A stretch of DNA of 64,000 nucleotides from Gordionus sp. m RMFG-2023 (GCF_954871325.1 NC_088777.1:8161366-8225365); one strand, 5' to 3'. Counted from the stretch's first letter, positions 35,075 to 47,625 are shown. Notes: generated by a model from the sequence alone, not told the origin. Made by a program: numbers and translations.

Positions 35075-38000
35075 AAAAGATTTGGATATGCTCTCCCACT
35101 TTATAGGCACCGAGAAATATATCGTATATACCATCCTTTAATTTATCTTTATCTGATATCTTAATTTTTCCGTCAATTTGAAATTTTATTTGGTTCGAGT
35201 TGTTATTAGTTTCTTCCAATCTTATAAATTCATGATTTTGTTCAGGGAATAACCATTTTGTGAGGTTAATATTCAACCGATAACCATGTTCATCCTTTGT
35301 CACGATAAAATGAGCTAAATAGATTTGATAAAATATAATTAATTATAGAAATCTTTTTATGAAAGATTATTAATTCTATAAATAAATGGGAAGGCGCGTT
35401 ACGTTTGGCTAATTTTTAACAATGTGCAGTAAATTAAATTGATTTATATTTTCTAAACTGCGTTCCGATTGAATTGTTATCCTTTTTTTAGCTATAAATT
35501 TATAATTTCTAAATATAATTCATTAAAATTTTATGTTTGAGAAAAAAAGGTTAAATTATCGATATTTTCTGCATATTTTATCAGATTCTATCAACAGGAT
35601 CTAAGGTTATGCACATTTAAAATTTAACAAGATGAATTCGAACTTTACAACATATAAAAAAAAAAATTTTTTATTATTCATTAAAGTATACATTCAAGCA
35701 GACGAAAATAAAAACAAATGGTTTTCAGTAAAGATGACTTGAACTTAATAAAAATTTTAAGATAAGGAATGTGGAGAGCCAAAAGATTTATGAAGAAATT
35801 TTCTTGCGGAAACTAATCTATCACTGCTTTGAATCAGTTGATTGCAAAAATTGATTCTCCCGGATCAGCAGAAAAACAGTATGGTGATGGTAGACCACAT
35901 AGCTCATACGATGAAAAATGTTTATTCTTTTAAAATCATCGTATTGAACCAAGAAGACCAACCTGGCACCTACAGAACAGTTTTTACTCAGATATACTGA
36001 TATTTCGCAAACTTCAATGCATTGAATTATCCACAAAGAACTGCAGTTGAAATGTTTAAAAAAAGAAACAAGCCCAGGACCTAAACAATGCGAATAAAAT
36101 TGCTCGTCTGGTACGTACCAAACAATTAATACATATCATATGATGGATAAAAAGCAGCTTACACTAACTCAATCGGTAAATCTGAAAAATGGTAGGGTGT
36201 ATATTTCAATAATCAAAAACAATTTGTAGTTCAACAATTGCTTAATCCCCAAAACAATCTAAATTGATGCAAAATATGATAAAGAAACAAATAAAGCAAA
36301 AACCATGCAAAATGATTATAAGCATGCAAAGTCATGCAAAAACATACAGAAATGTAAAGAGCACGTAAAATCGCATTTGTAAAATTTAAGCAATATACGA
36401 TATAAATAATTATATCTAGTTTTAAAATAAAATTTACTGTATCTTAATGTAGGAATAACTTTCCAAGATTTTCGGATCCTATTATTTGATTCAAGAAGAT
36501 ATATACCCATCTGATTGTAATCTATATTGCTAATTTGATATTTATAAGAGTTATAAATCTTTCGAACACCATTTGGAGAAAACCATACAACATCATTATT
36601 AAAATTATCATGATTATACAAGGTGAGGGTCTTTCCAAAATTTATAACTTTTCTCACTGTTTTTAAAATACAATATATATTATAATATTATACATTAAAT
36701 TTCTTTTCAATAATGATGTTATTTATGTAAGATGCATTAATGTTAATTTTTGTTCTCTAGTAGTATTGCTAAACGATTCAATTTGAGCCAATTTTTAAAA
36801 ATGGCTAACTTATTATTTAAGCCGTAAAAATATTTCTTAAGCCTCGACGAGATTTTAATAATAAATGTCTTAATCTTGGTGACATCTAAGAACAAAATCT
36901 TTAGGTCTGCGTATTTTCTGGATAAAATATTGAGTTCGCCGTTTTTAAAAATCTACTCAAATGGAGCCTTTAATAAAATAATTTCTTAGGGTTAGAAAGA
37001 TAGCTTATGATTAGTTTATTTAAAAAATTAACATACAGTAAATTTTTATTTATAAGCCTAGTTTAGTAAGTTGCTAATAAAGAAACACATAGGGTATTTT
37101 CGGGTGGGGAAGGGGGTATAAATCACATAAATATTAAAAATAATTTAGCCACTATCAGGATCTAACAAAGTTTTTGATATACCAACTGTCTTTAATTATA
37201 TTTTATCTCAATTGAAATAGAAGCAAAGAGGATATGAAAAATTAAATGATAAGAGGCACCTAAAAATATTGGTATGGAATATGAATTACTCTATCATAGA
37301 ACTAACTCCTGCAAAAAATCCTATTTATATAGATATGTAAGGTCTAATAATCCTAAAGGTCTAAAACTGAGGTAATTGGGTATATAATTGACTGACTAAA
37401 TAGTGAATAGTAATGATATCCAATATCCCCTAAATAAATTTTGGCATATCATCGCGGGAATATTGAAGCAGGGTCTGGACCTAGGGTCTGAACCCCAAAT
37501 GTCTAAACCATGGATCTGGACCCTGGGTCTGGATCACGGCTGTGTCCTCCGGGTTCGTGCTCAGGGCAGGGCTGAGCACCAAATTGGGTAGTAAATTTTA
37601 AGACCGAGCAAATTAACAGTATAATAGCCGAATTGGTAAAAGTCCCCAGTTTTAAATTACGACACAATAATTAATTTCGTTTGCTATGATGTTTGAAAAC
37701 AAAAATACTATATATAAAATATCAAATGAGAATATAAAATTGGAAGAAGTGTCGGATAACAATCAAACTCATAGTAATAAATGGAAAATATTCATTAATT
37801 TATACGAAAAACTACTGCAAAGTTACAATTTTCATATTGTAAGATACACCGTTCTAATTTTTGCTTATGAATTTATATATCAATATTATCTGTTACTCAA
37901 GTTAGCTACAAGAATAACTTTCACAAAATAAAGCTAATAATATATTGAATTCTAGTATTGGAGAGGACAAATTAAAATTTCTACATAATTAGATGGAATG

Positions 38001-41000
38001 CAAACTATTGGGCTAGATTAAATTTGAGGATATCTTCGTTTAATTACGAAATATTTACCTTTATTATATAATTTATTCAAATATGTGCGATAAATAGTGT
38101 GATAAATATGATTTTATATGTCCAATTCAAAATAAAATATGTGTTTTATCGTGTTTCATTAAAATTGTAATAGGTACTATTTAATTTTTAATCCATCTTT
38201 AGATATTATTTCGTCAAAAATAATAAGAAATAAAAAATGGGGTGAGGGGGGGGGGGATCTTTAAGAAGGTAATATAAACGTGACGCAAAATGAGTATCAA
38301 GAGATAAAGTCCCCATATAAATTAGACCACTAAATATGTTTTCCCAAGAGGCCTCATCATCCTTGCCCCCGGGATCATTAGATTCCCTGTCTATTCTATA
38401 AGGTCTAAATTCGTATCCCCCCCCCAAAAAAAACACCCTGTCACCAATACATTTGAATAAGTATTTTATAGATTCCTACATTTATCAGAATATATAAAAT
38501 AAATTTAAAAAGAAAGGATTGGTTTTGTATAACATTTTATACCTATTGGAATGAGTCGTATTATATTAATGACACCAGAATAACAGATATTGAATGTTAT
38601 GGGCTCTATGAGGTTATTTATTCTCCATCTATTTTCACGTATATGTTTTATTAAATATAAATTATATTCTCCTTCATCGTTTTTCAAGTCAAAAAATTGA
38701 ATGTTATTTTGATAAATTTGATCCATATTCAATGTCAAGGGGTTGAAAATTTTATTTGGATCGAAATATTTGTTTATTTTTTCTATTAAAAAAACATAAA
38801 TATTTTTTAAAAAATTTCTATACAAAAAATTTGGAAAAGATTTACTTATAACCCTGAGATTAATTTTTTGAACTTCCTTATCATTGGCCACGTAATAGAA
38901 ACCTGTTGTCATCGTTGCCAATTCATTAATCGTAATATTTTGATTATTTATTTCGTGGTTTAACTGAATAATTTGATCTCCATTATATATAGTTAAGGAT
39001 GTAATATTGCTTGAAAAGTACAAAGTTATATCGAAGGCTTCTTTTTCCAAAACAGTTTTATCAATTGTATCTATGATTATGACATTTTTATCAAATAATT
39101 ATACTATATATTCATTTTTTTACTTGTAAGAGTATAAAATTTAATGATTTTCGTGTAATTTGTACAAGTGATATTATATGAGCCCGCGAAATTTCTTGAA
39201 TAATCGAGGAACAAATTATTAAGCGTGTATACCTGTAAATAATGATCCAAGTCCGAAGGCCCGATTTTACATTGTGACGGATGATTAACAAAAATTCTAT
39301 CATTTTCTTTTAAAAAGTAAAAGTCTTTCATTTGATAAAAAGAAAGTATGGTTATATTATTATATTGATAGAATTAAATGTTAATACCTCGATATATCTC
39401 ATTCCTGATTTCATTCATACATGGTTGATGAATGTTGACACCACCTTCATTAATTTGTCGTTGCAAAATTCTTTCATATATGCGTTCTGCATCTTGATAT
39501 TTACATGAATTGTGAGTTAAAATTTTATAGAAGTATTATACCTTGAACTATAAGGCCAAATTCAATTATATGAATATTTTCAAAATATATATCATACAAT
39601 CCCATATGATTCATATAGACTTCATCAATTTTAAAGACAATGGTTTTGTTATCAAAAACATGTGTAATTCCAGAATTAATAACGCGATTATTTAATTTAA
39701 CAATTAACGATGACAATAAGTACTGGAATTCAAGAAGATAATCTAAGGCATCCCATTTATACTCAAAGGATTTACCATATTCAGTCCAAAATGACTGACG
39801 TTCACCTATATAATTGTGGTGAAAAAAATGTTTCAATTCTATTTTACCAAGAACTATAAGTCGAAGTTGTTCGATTGGATTATTCTTATTGGTCTCTGAT
39901 AATAGAGTGTATAAACCACTATCATACTTCTTTAAGGAAATGATTTCTATAAATGCTATATCTTTGTCAATTTTCCAACCTATTTGAGATGGAATATCTT
40001 TCGTGTTGTTACCATTCTGATATCTCCAAAACAATTTCTCTTTTTCGACAGAAAGGGAATGATACAAATTTTTGCCCAATCTCACAACTTTAAGATCTAA
40101 TTTTAAATATTTATTTAAATTAGAAAGGATTTACTGGTATTTTTAGTAGTATAACTATTTTTTTAGCCAATATTGTCTAAAGATATAATAATTATTTTAT
40201 AATGACACTTTTTAAAAAAATTGGCCTTTATAAATTTTTAATTTAATTTGTCAACTTAATTATCAAATAAATTTTTTATTCTATTTTTATTTATAATGCA
40301 TGATTACAAACAAATTATCTGTTGTGAATAGTTTCATAAGATTTTTTCCCACTAATGGACAATCAAATTGTAAAGTATATATTTTATCACCCCTCTTAAA
40401 ATCATAATAATTTCTCAACCAGTGATAAACATTTTTTAGAAACTATAAATTATGATCTTAAACCTTCAAAAAGATGTCCACTATCTTAAACATTTTGCCA
40501 TCCGTGGTTTTAATAGACACAAATGGAAGATCTTGAATAATGATATAATGTTAACAATAACCCTATTGATAACAACAATATTGATCCCATATATACCTTA
40601 TAAAAAAATTTTTTTACCTTATTCTTGTATACTACCAAGTCTACTGCTATTACTCAAATTCCTAAAGGTGCTTGATTTCTGCTAGCTAGAGGTTTCTCTG
40701 TTTTCATCTCCTCCCTTTTGAAAAATTTCAATTGTGAAAAGGATACTCAGATTTTTTGAATGGCTTTAATACTTTCAAGGCGTCCTACAAATCTTTAACC
40801 TTTACTTAACAAATTTTAGATGCCGTCCTTCACTGATCCATACATTTCTGCGTAAATTTTAGTCCTCCAATTATCGAGAAAAAAACAAAATATTCCTTAA
40901 TGATCAATGCCAACCTTATCTCTAAAAAAATTGATAATCTAAACATAGGTGCACTTAGGTTAGAATCAACTTATGATTCATTAGCTACCTTTTATGACAC

Positions 41001-44000
41001 CTATATCAAGCTTTATGCCAAACATCCTAACTCCACCATCAATGTATCCACCAGTGGCTGTCCATGGTACTGATGAAATTCGTTCTAAACATAATCTATT
41101 GTTATCGCTCACTCTCCTATGCATGATTAATCATACACCAAATTAGCTCTCTAGAAATCTCGAATTCATTATGACTCTCCCTTACCTGCCACTTGCAAAC
41201 AAAAGGAATGGGACATCCAGGTCATTTTCTACTGAGTCGAATATGGCATGCGTCCCCTTGATCATCCTCTTTTCATCATTGATAAATTGCTCAGGGCACT
41301 AATTCCTTGAAGCTATCCCTTCTCTTAATCTTCAATTGTAACTCACCAAAATGCTTACAATTTCAAACTAGTATTCGTCTCAATTTCTCAATTACCCAAC
41401 TTCACAATTATTCTATTTGAGGTGCTCCTGTTGACTCTAAAGCATGACATAGCCTAAACTGCTAAACTGCAAAGGACGTATCCCTAGGTACAATCAATGC
41501 AATGCCATTATTCAACGTGTCCTTAAATCTTCGCAGATTTCATTGATATTTGAATCATCGGTCTTTTAAGATCTGATAGAAAACGTCCAGAAAGCAAAAA
41601 TTAAATTCCTTGGAAAAGCAGTAATTTGATATCTGTATAGATCCTTTAATCCCTACAAATCTTATAAATTTTTGGAAATATCCAAAAAGCATATTTTAAG
41701 TTCTATAAACTCCTCTAATTTAGCTATGGTGGTCATGTCTTATCTTTCGTATCGCTAATATCTAATATTTAAAATATAATTTTATTATTATAAAATAAAT
41801 TACTTGAAGTGTAATAATTGGAAACCGTCTTATCTTTCCTAATAAAATTTGATTCAAATTCTGCATAATTAACAAAGAACTTAGGAAAGATATTTACCTT
41901 AGACTAAGGTTCTCTATCACCAAACATAAATCGAATACATTAATTTCACTGGAAGCCTCCTTTCCAAGGAACCAACCTAACTTTTTCAATCCTTTTTACA
42001 TATATTATTATTTTATTTAATGTACATTATTTTTGTATTTTATTATTATAATTATGGCATGATTCGAGATTTTAATTAAGCTATTTTATAAATAATAGTA
42101 ATAAACTTCAATAATAAATTAATCATGTGTCATTATAATAATAAAAACTATCTCATCAATAAATTAATTCATTCAATGGTATAGCAGTGGTCTGAAACAC
42201 TTATCCAGAAAGCTCGAAACAATAAATCAAATATAAATCTATAAACCTATCCATTGCACTTCTATGACCAATTTTGTATGATTCACAGATAATTCCAAAA
42301 TTGATTCTCCATGACTTCGGTATAAAAATTGTCTTAATTTACAAGTTATGTGTGTCAGATTATATTTTGAAACGCTCACATTTATCTCGTTTCCTTGTTT
42401 AATATTTACATTCCCTAAATTATACGCATTTTTTACATGAAGTATAAATTCGCATATCACCATCCCTTTATAACATTTCACGTTAAAATCTGGGTTTTCT
42501 TTGTTATTAAAATGAATCATGAAAGTATATCAATATTTTAATTACTTGTGGTTATGTTTACGAGCTGAATTTCATAGTTACTTCGAATATAGAGTACTTG
42601 TTTTTCGAGAGTTTTATTAATTTTGAATCTTAATCTTACTTTTTTCCCATCTATGGCGTAAGATTTAATATGTTCATTGTTTATAAACGATATATTTTCA
42701 ACATCATCTTGAAATGTCACAATTTGATAATAATCTTCATATATCACGGCTTTATGCACCTCTAAAAAAAATTAAAGATAATTTTTTATAAAAAAAAATA
42801 TGTATTGGATAAAAACTTTTATAGTTTGAAGTTATTAACTCTTATCTTTAAAATTTGTAAAAAAAAAAACATTTCTATTTGAGATTTTTTAAATTTAATT
42901 AGTAATTACAATCATAAAATTGAAACAGGTTATTCAATTTATTACAACAAATCTAATATAATATTTTTCTTGTATCAGGTGTTTTAATTTTTGTAAATAA
43001 TTTTTTTTTACTTATTGGGTTGTATCCAAAACATCAAAAAATTAAATTCGCAAACTTTCTAAACTTTATTGAAAATAAATATATAAACTATTTTTATATA
43101 TAAAAGCAACCCAAAACTAGACTATTTCATTGAAATTTAAAATTTTGCAAAAGTTTTGAAACATTTAGAAATTTTTTTAAAGACCAGGATATTCTTTCTA
43201 TAAAGTGAAACTATAATTATTTTATATCGTCATTCATTTTTAAAATTCTTTCCGATTAAAAAAATAGGCCCGGCCCATACCCGGCCCAAACGGGCGTCGG
43301 GTCGGGCCCGTTTTTTAAAGAAATCGGGTTCGGGCTGGATCGGACCTAATATTTTTTTTATAGTCGGGTTGGGCCTTAGAAAAATTTTTTAATATATCTA
43401 AATTTATCGATTTTATGTTTAATTTTTAATGTAAAATAAAAATATTTGAATTTATTCATAGAAACTAGACGCCATGTAACATAATTTTTATTTTGAGTAA
43501 TTTTAAAAATTAATTTCTATAATTAAATAAATTCGGGCCCGGCCGGGTAGGTAGATTTTATTTCGGGTTCGGGCCGGGCTTAAAAAATTTGGCCCGATGC
43601 AGATCACTAATTGGTAGTGACTCGATTTGGGTAGAATTATTAAAACGGCTTAGATTAAGATTTCAGGCCAAAATAATATTATGTAAACCTAGAGATTTTC
43701 TTCATAGGTGGCAGAGAGGATTGAAACTCAATATGAATAAGGCGACAGTTTGAAGATGTTTTATTTTTTGTAATTTTGTGAAATTTAAATCATTTTTTGA
43801 ACGCTTTTTAGCTAAACTTAAGATTCTATTTTACCTTACCTTATAAATTTCAACAAATTTATAATAAAATTTTGAATTTTATATTTGTAAAAATTAGGAA
43901 AAAAATGAATATAAATTAAAATTTCTTCAAAAATTTCTTCTAATTGTTTAAAATTTATAGTTTCTCTGAAGTGTCGTTCTACACATAATAGAAGGAGTGT

Positions 44001-44913
44001 ATTTCCTGCAAAATCAGATGTTTAAATAAATAAAACAACAGCCTATCGCTATACCATTTTATAACATATAAAAAGATGATTCAAAAATTAAAGGCGTGAC
44101 GTTAAAAAATTTACATTTCCTCATTAGTGATTCGACCGGGTATTCTATCTCTATCCCCATAGTTACGTCCACCACTTTGGTCATGTATTATAACTATATA
44201 GTGATTTCTTTCAACTAATAAAATATTTCAATAAATTTTCCAAAATTGAATATTTTTTAAAATAGGAGGTTGTTATTTTAGCTAAAATATTTATTTTATA
44301 AAAATGGATTTTAAACTGCCCAATTGATTTGAATGGTCAAATATTTACAAATGGTAAATTTTACCTCAATTATATTAATCAAATATATTTTAAAAAACAA
44401 ATATTACTTAAGACGATGGCTATATCGATTAAATATATTTGATAATAATTCGCGTAAATTTTATATTCTCCAGCTTGTTCATACGAGAAATTCGAGAAAA
44501 CTACTGTTAAATGAGTTACGTTTCGGAAAATTGATATGTCATTCATTCCTATGTATTCATCGTTGGAGTTTCTTATAATTAGATCACCTACATATAACTC
44601 TTGATTAATAGTAATATTAACCTTTCCAGGCCTCGCGAAAATGGACACTACATCCCAATATTAAAATGACATGAGATTATAAAAATAGGGGAAAAAAAAT
44701 ATATTATACCTTTTTTGATTAATTCAATGAATTTTATAACATTATAATTTACACTGATTTTATAAAGTCCTGGTGGCAAAATGGGAATTTTTAAGGAACT
44801 ATCTTTTCTACAATTAACATCACAAGAAATATTTATCACTCTTCCAGACATATCTCGAAATCTCAGGGCATCATTTTCTTTGATTATTATATCGGTCAAT
44901 TGAATATTCATAC
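35075..44913 (-). CDS. Multi-exon gene of cysteine-poor Ig-like modules (internal part)
   Basis: Eleven exons read on the minus strand: 44913-44710, 44647-44408, 42761-42546, 42489-42247, 40087-39542, 39492-39388, 39324-39124, 39070-38846, 38782-38543, 36656-36438 and 35314-35075, about 900 residues. Every junction is GT-AG in phase 1 and the internal exon lengths are multiples of three. Nearly all exons end a beta-strand unit with an Ig F-strand-like motif: PGLYKIS, AGEYKIY, DSGLYTL, MGLYDIY, AGSYNIT, TGFYYVA, EGEYNLY, MGIYLLE, DGIYDIF. The usual disulphide cysteines are mostly lacking. No signal peptide or membrane helix was found, so both ends lie elsewhere. An extracellular or surface adhesion role is inferred. 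The first exon could instead begin at 44940. Exon 39492-39388 lacks the motif and is least certain. No ortholog recognised. Confidence 0.7.
35720..36290 (+). mobile_element. Tc1/mariner transposase remnant in an intron of the Ig-like gene
   Basis: Decayed plus-strand frames read FSKDDLNLIKIL, AKRFMKKFSCGN, ITALNQLIAKIDSPGSAEKQ, GDGRP and KKKQAQDLNNANKIARLVRT, in the order of the double helix-turn-helix N-terminus and linker of a mariner-type transposase (IRxFPDKxWSxxGLNKLLKKI..TGSVERKxGSGRP...KRxxAQELTxANKxARLxRSKxLL). A little more (MDKKQLTLTQSVNLKNGRVY) follows where the catalytic domain starts. Multiple stops and missing catalytic residues show an inactive fragment. It lies between Ig exons 36656-36438 and 35314-35075. 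Confidence 0.7.
36657..38542. other. Intron of the Ig-like gene with GC-rich repeats
   Basis: Besides plain AT sequence, 37463-37592 holds GGGTCTGGACCTAGGGTCTG, TGGACCCTGGGTCTGGATC and related motifs of the GC-rich repeat family. At 38239-38254 a G tract and at 38418-38427 a C tract form a loose inverted pair that may bound a small element. The plus-strand frame 37686-37931 (81 codons, hydrophobic end) has no family match or splice context and I leave it unclaimed. Confidence 0.4.
40440..41760 (+). mobile_element. Older, heavily decayed copy of the 25.8-kb LINE family, in an intron of the Ig-like gene
   Basis: Short plus-strand segments match the C-terminal part of the LINE at 25805-28274 in the same order. 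At about 41430-41460 APVDSKA and HSLNC parallel LVDSKGRHGLNC; NAIIQRVLKSSQIS at about 41500-41535 parallels the AINLAISRSLTRARIP helix; and LLRSDRKRPE at about 41560-41590 parallels the DGLRPGG/RPDG endonuclease region. Further upstream YDSLATFYDTYIKLYAKHPN is open but not placed. Stops occur every few dozen codons. It lies between exons 42489-42247 and 40087-39542, antisense to the host gene. Confidence 0.55.
42762..44407. other. Intron of the Ig-like gene holding a GC-rich element and a fold-back arm
   Basis: 43272-43612 is the GC-rich element described separately. Directly after it, 43620-43740 (GACTCGATTTGGGTAGAATT, CCAAAATAATATTATGTAAAC) is one arm of the fold-back family at 34185-34349. 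The block 43830-44080, with ATTTATAGTTTCTCTGAAGTG and CCTATCGCTATACCATTTTA, looks like a degraded relative of the fold-back MITE at 10865. The rest is plain AT. Confidence 0.4.
43272..43612. mobile_element. GC-rich CCGGGCC-type non-autonomous element
   Basis: Left part: GGCCCGGCCCATACCCGGCC, CGGGCGTCGGGTCGGGCCCG; right part: GGGCCCGGCCGGGTAGGTAG, TCGGGTTCGGGCCGGGC, ending GGCCCGATGCAGATCACTAA. The right terminus read inwards (TTAGTGATCTGCATCGGGCC) is of the AGTGATCTGCA type found at the ends of some hAT elements whose subterminal DNA is made of GGGTCGGGCC repeats. The left terminal bases appear lost. No ORF. Confidence 0.55.
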
Positions 44914-44940
44914 CTTCAGAAGACTCGTCATATAAATATT

Positions 44941-45808
44941 CTCCATTATTATAAATTTCAAAATTAAAATAAAATTATTATTTGTAACTATTTTAAAAAA
45001 AATTATTTTAGGCATAATATAATAAATAGAAGAATAGTTAAAAAAAAGTGTTGTTTTTTAATATTTTCCTGCTCAATATATAACTATATTAGAATTAGAG
45101 AGCTGCAAAGCCGGGCCAAAAAATGATAACAGGTAAGACAATTCGTAAAATTTGGGCCCGGCTCGGCAATCGAAAGCCTCTCAAATCTCTGATTTTACAC
45201 AAAATTTTTATTGGTCTATTAATGGTAAGGTTTTAAATAAATTGTAACCTTTAATAAGAAGCCTTAAAGTAAAAGAGCCACTTAAATATTATTATTAAAT
45301 CTACGGTACTGGGGATATATTAAAATACCTCATAAACCTATATATGGTATATATATAGAGTTAGGCCTGATATGAAATAAGATTTAGTTAATTTATATAA
45401 ATTTGAGGTCTCTTCCTCATGCACATGTGTCTTTATCGTAATGACACTTAATCACGCCCACATTTAATAACACCGAGATTTGATCATTTGGTTACTTGAC
45501 CACGTGACCACTCAATTACCGGTTAACACTTGGTCACATCCTCAAATTTAATTTTTTCAAAATTTTAATATAAAAAGAATTGAATTTTAAAAAGTGATAA
45601 AGAGTCACCAGGTTAAAACTGATTGGAAAAGTGTCCATGATCAAACATGAACTTATGAAAAGTGAAGTTAATGCAGTTATTACAAAAAAAAATTTTTATG
45701 CACTAATTTGTAAATCATCATCCGTATCAAAATGAAAAAAGTTAAATTAAATTTTGAATAAAAATAAAATAGGAAAACGAATTTTAAGAATATATTATAA
45801 ATATTAAT
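44941..45808. other. Spacer or 5' intron above the Ig-like gene
   Basis: No signal-peptide exon for the Ig-like gene was recognised here. 45097-45195 holds a small GC-rich repeat (AGAGCTGCAAAGCCGGGCC, GGGCCCGGCTCGGCAATCG) with roughly inverted ends, AGAGAGCTGCAAAG and AAATCTCTG. The rest is AT-rich without features. Confidence 0.4.
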
Positions 45809-45809
45809 A

Positions 45810-46027
45810 CAGTGTTGTAATGATTTAATGAAACATATTGACGATTAAATTAAAACCCATCCATATAAAATTATAATCGTTGCAAAAATAATTAAAATAA
45901 CAAAAGGAATAATAAAAGAAATTTCAATAATGCTTTGTTTATATTTTAATTTTGCAAAGATTACAATTTTATATGAATGGGTTTTAATTTAATCGTCAAT
46001 ATGTTTCATTAAATTATCACAACACTG
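45810..46027. mobile_element. TA-flanked Tc1/mariner-type MITE, 218 bp
   Basis: The ends are CAGTGTTGTAATGATTTAAT and the matching inverse ATTAAATTATCACAACACTG, each flanked by TA (45808-45809, 46028-46029). The inverted repeats run about 80 bases (through GAAACATATTGACGATTAAA and AAAACCCATCCATATAAAAT) with only a handful of mismatches, around a loop of about 60 bases. TA target choice and terminal CAGTG fit Tc1/mariner. The closely matched arms suggest a fairly recent insertion. Confidence 0.88.
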
Positions 46028-46440
46028 TAAATAGAAAAAATGAATTTTGAGAGCATAAAATATTTCTGCCAATGGGCCCCTTCCCTATCCCTAGGTCACA
46101 AAGGTGTCTGCGTGTTTTTTTTCACATATTACTTGAATATGTTTTTATTTATATATTATGCTATTTTACATATTTTTTTTAATAAAATTTTTAGTAAGAA
46201 AAAAAATTTGAAAATAAAGAAATAAAAAAAGTTACCTTGAGGCTTATAAATATCTAAAGATGCTAAGAAAAAATAAATAAATATTTAATCGATACAGAAA
46301 TATTAGATTGTCTAAGTCTAACCATTTGTCTCGATCATCAAAATGACAGTGAGCAAGAGTTTCAAATAATTTTTCATTGTTTCTATTTAATTTAATATAA
46401 TGATGAAAATTATTATTTTTTCTTAATAAATTAATATTGA

Positions 46441-46690
46441 GTCGGGTCTTGCCTAAATTTCCAAAAAATTTTTTTTACTAGTCAGACTAAAAGCTAATCA
46501 ATTTTTTAAAAACTTAGAATTTCGCAAATTTATGTAGTTTTCCTTCATAAAAAAAATATTATGAACCTAAGATGACTTTGTACAAAATTTGATGGCCAAA
46601 CTAGGCCTAAAAATTTGCGGTTCGGGCCTAAAAATCTTTTGAAAAGTTTTACTTGCCGGTTTAGGCCGTGAAGAGCCAATCGCTAAGACT
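46441..46690. repeat. Weak GC-rich repeat copy
   Basis: GAGTCGGGTCTTGCC at the left and GCGGTTCGGGCCTAAAAATC and GCCGGTTTAGGCCGTGAAGAG at the right are inverted-style members of the GC-rich family. AT sequence fills the middle. Edges uncertain. Confidence 0.35.
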
Positions 46691-47625
46691 CACACTCATC
46701 TATGTCTATAAAATTATTAGTATTATAGAAGTAAAACAACTCATTTCGCTAATTTGAGATAAGGATGAAATACATTTAGTTTTGCAAATAAAAATAATAG
46801 CAAAAGCAATAGAAAAATATTTTAATAATTTTAACATACCAATAAAAAATAAATAAAAAAAATAAATCCCCGTCATTTTTTAACATCACATTCGTTATAT
46901 AGAAAGCAATTTAAATGGGTGGTTCATCTAAAGTGAAATCTACATACATATCATAAATCTATTTTAGGATTTTAGATAGAGAAAAATAATTGTTGGCATT
47001 AAACAATAAAGTTAGAAACCTTCAGAAATTCAAAATAAAACAAAATGTCGATAATTATCCAAATTCTATTATACATAATATTTTTCTAACAGTTTGTAAG
47101 ATTATGTGAAAATAATGTACTGGCCCTTATAAATAGGTAATGGCTAAAATAATCGGCATTATCTATGGCAGCCTACGTCTACTGAGAAAAATAAAAATCC
47201 GATCATTTTAAGTTTAAAATATTAATTTTTAGAAGTTTAGAATTATGTACTATCAACTAAATTTCTCTATCGCAATATTGACAAACCTTAACAAACTCAA
47301 CTTTTAATTTAAAAAAATCGGTAGTTGCTTGATAAAATATTTATCATGCAATTATTTGACTATATAACTTTGAAGAAGAAGAAAAATAAAATCAATAAAA
47401 AAAAGTTTTAATTTTATAAATTTTAATATATTTTCAACAAAATGTCCCAAAAAATAAAGTTAAAGAATAGTGTTTTGTTTTACCTTGTATGAATGGAGGA
47501 TTTGAATTTTATATAAATTAAAAAAAATAAAAAAATGTAATGCCCAGGCCCACACCTTTTTTTTTCCTCTCCTTTTAACACCAATTAAAAATTAGCTACA
47601 CCTTTGTTTACGTTAAAAAAAATGT
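46691..47625. other. AT-rich spacer
   Basis: No gene, RNA or repeat recognised. Confidence 0.4.

Noticed and set aside
37403-37591. Plus-strand frame rich in W, G, L and D
   Set aside because: It is a translation of GC-rich GGGTCTGGACC repeats, not a protein.
37686-37931. Plus-strand 81-codon frame with hydrophobic C-terminus
   Set aside because: Open, but no homology, no splice or regulatory context, and it lies in an intron of the opposite-strand gene. Not enough support.
38206-38436. Minus-strand frame beginning MFFLGGGYEF
   Set aside because: Generated by C and G homopolymer tracts at both ends; does not join Ig exons in phase.
40452-40685. Plus-strand 77-codon hydrophobic frame
   Set aside because: Lies in the decayed LINE copy; no independent gene evidence.
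44333-44578. Plus-strand frame opposite an Ig exon
   Set aside because: Antisense shadow of exon 44647-44408.
46040-46225. Plus-strand 61-codon frame
   Set aside because: Begins beside the MITE end and runs into A/T repeats; no family features.
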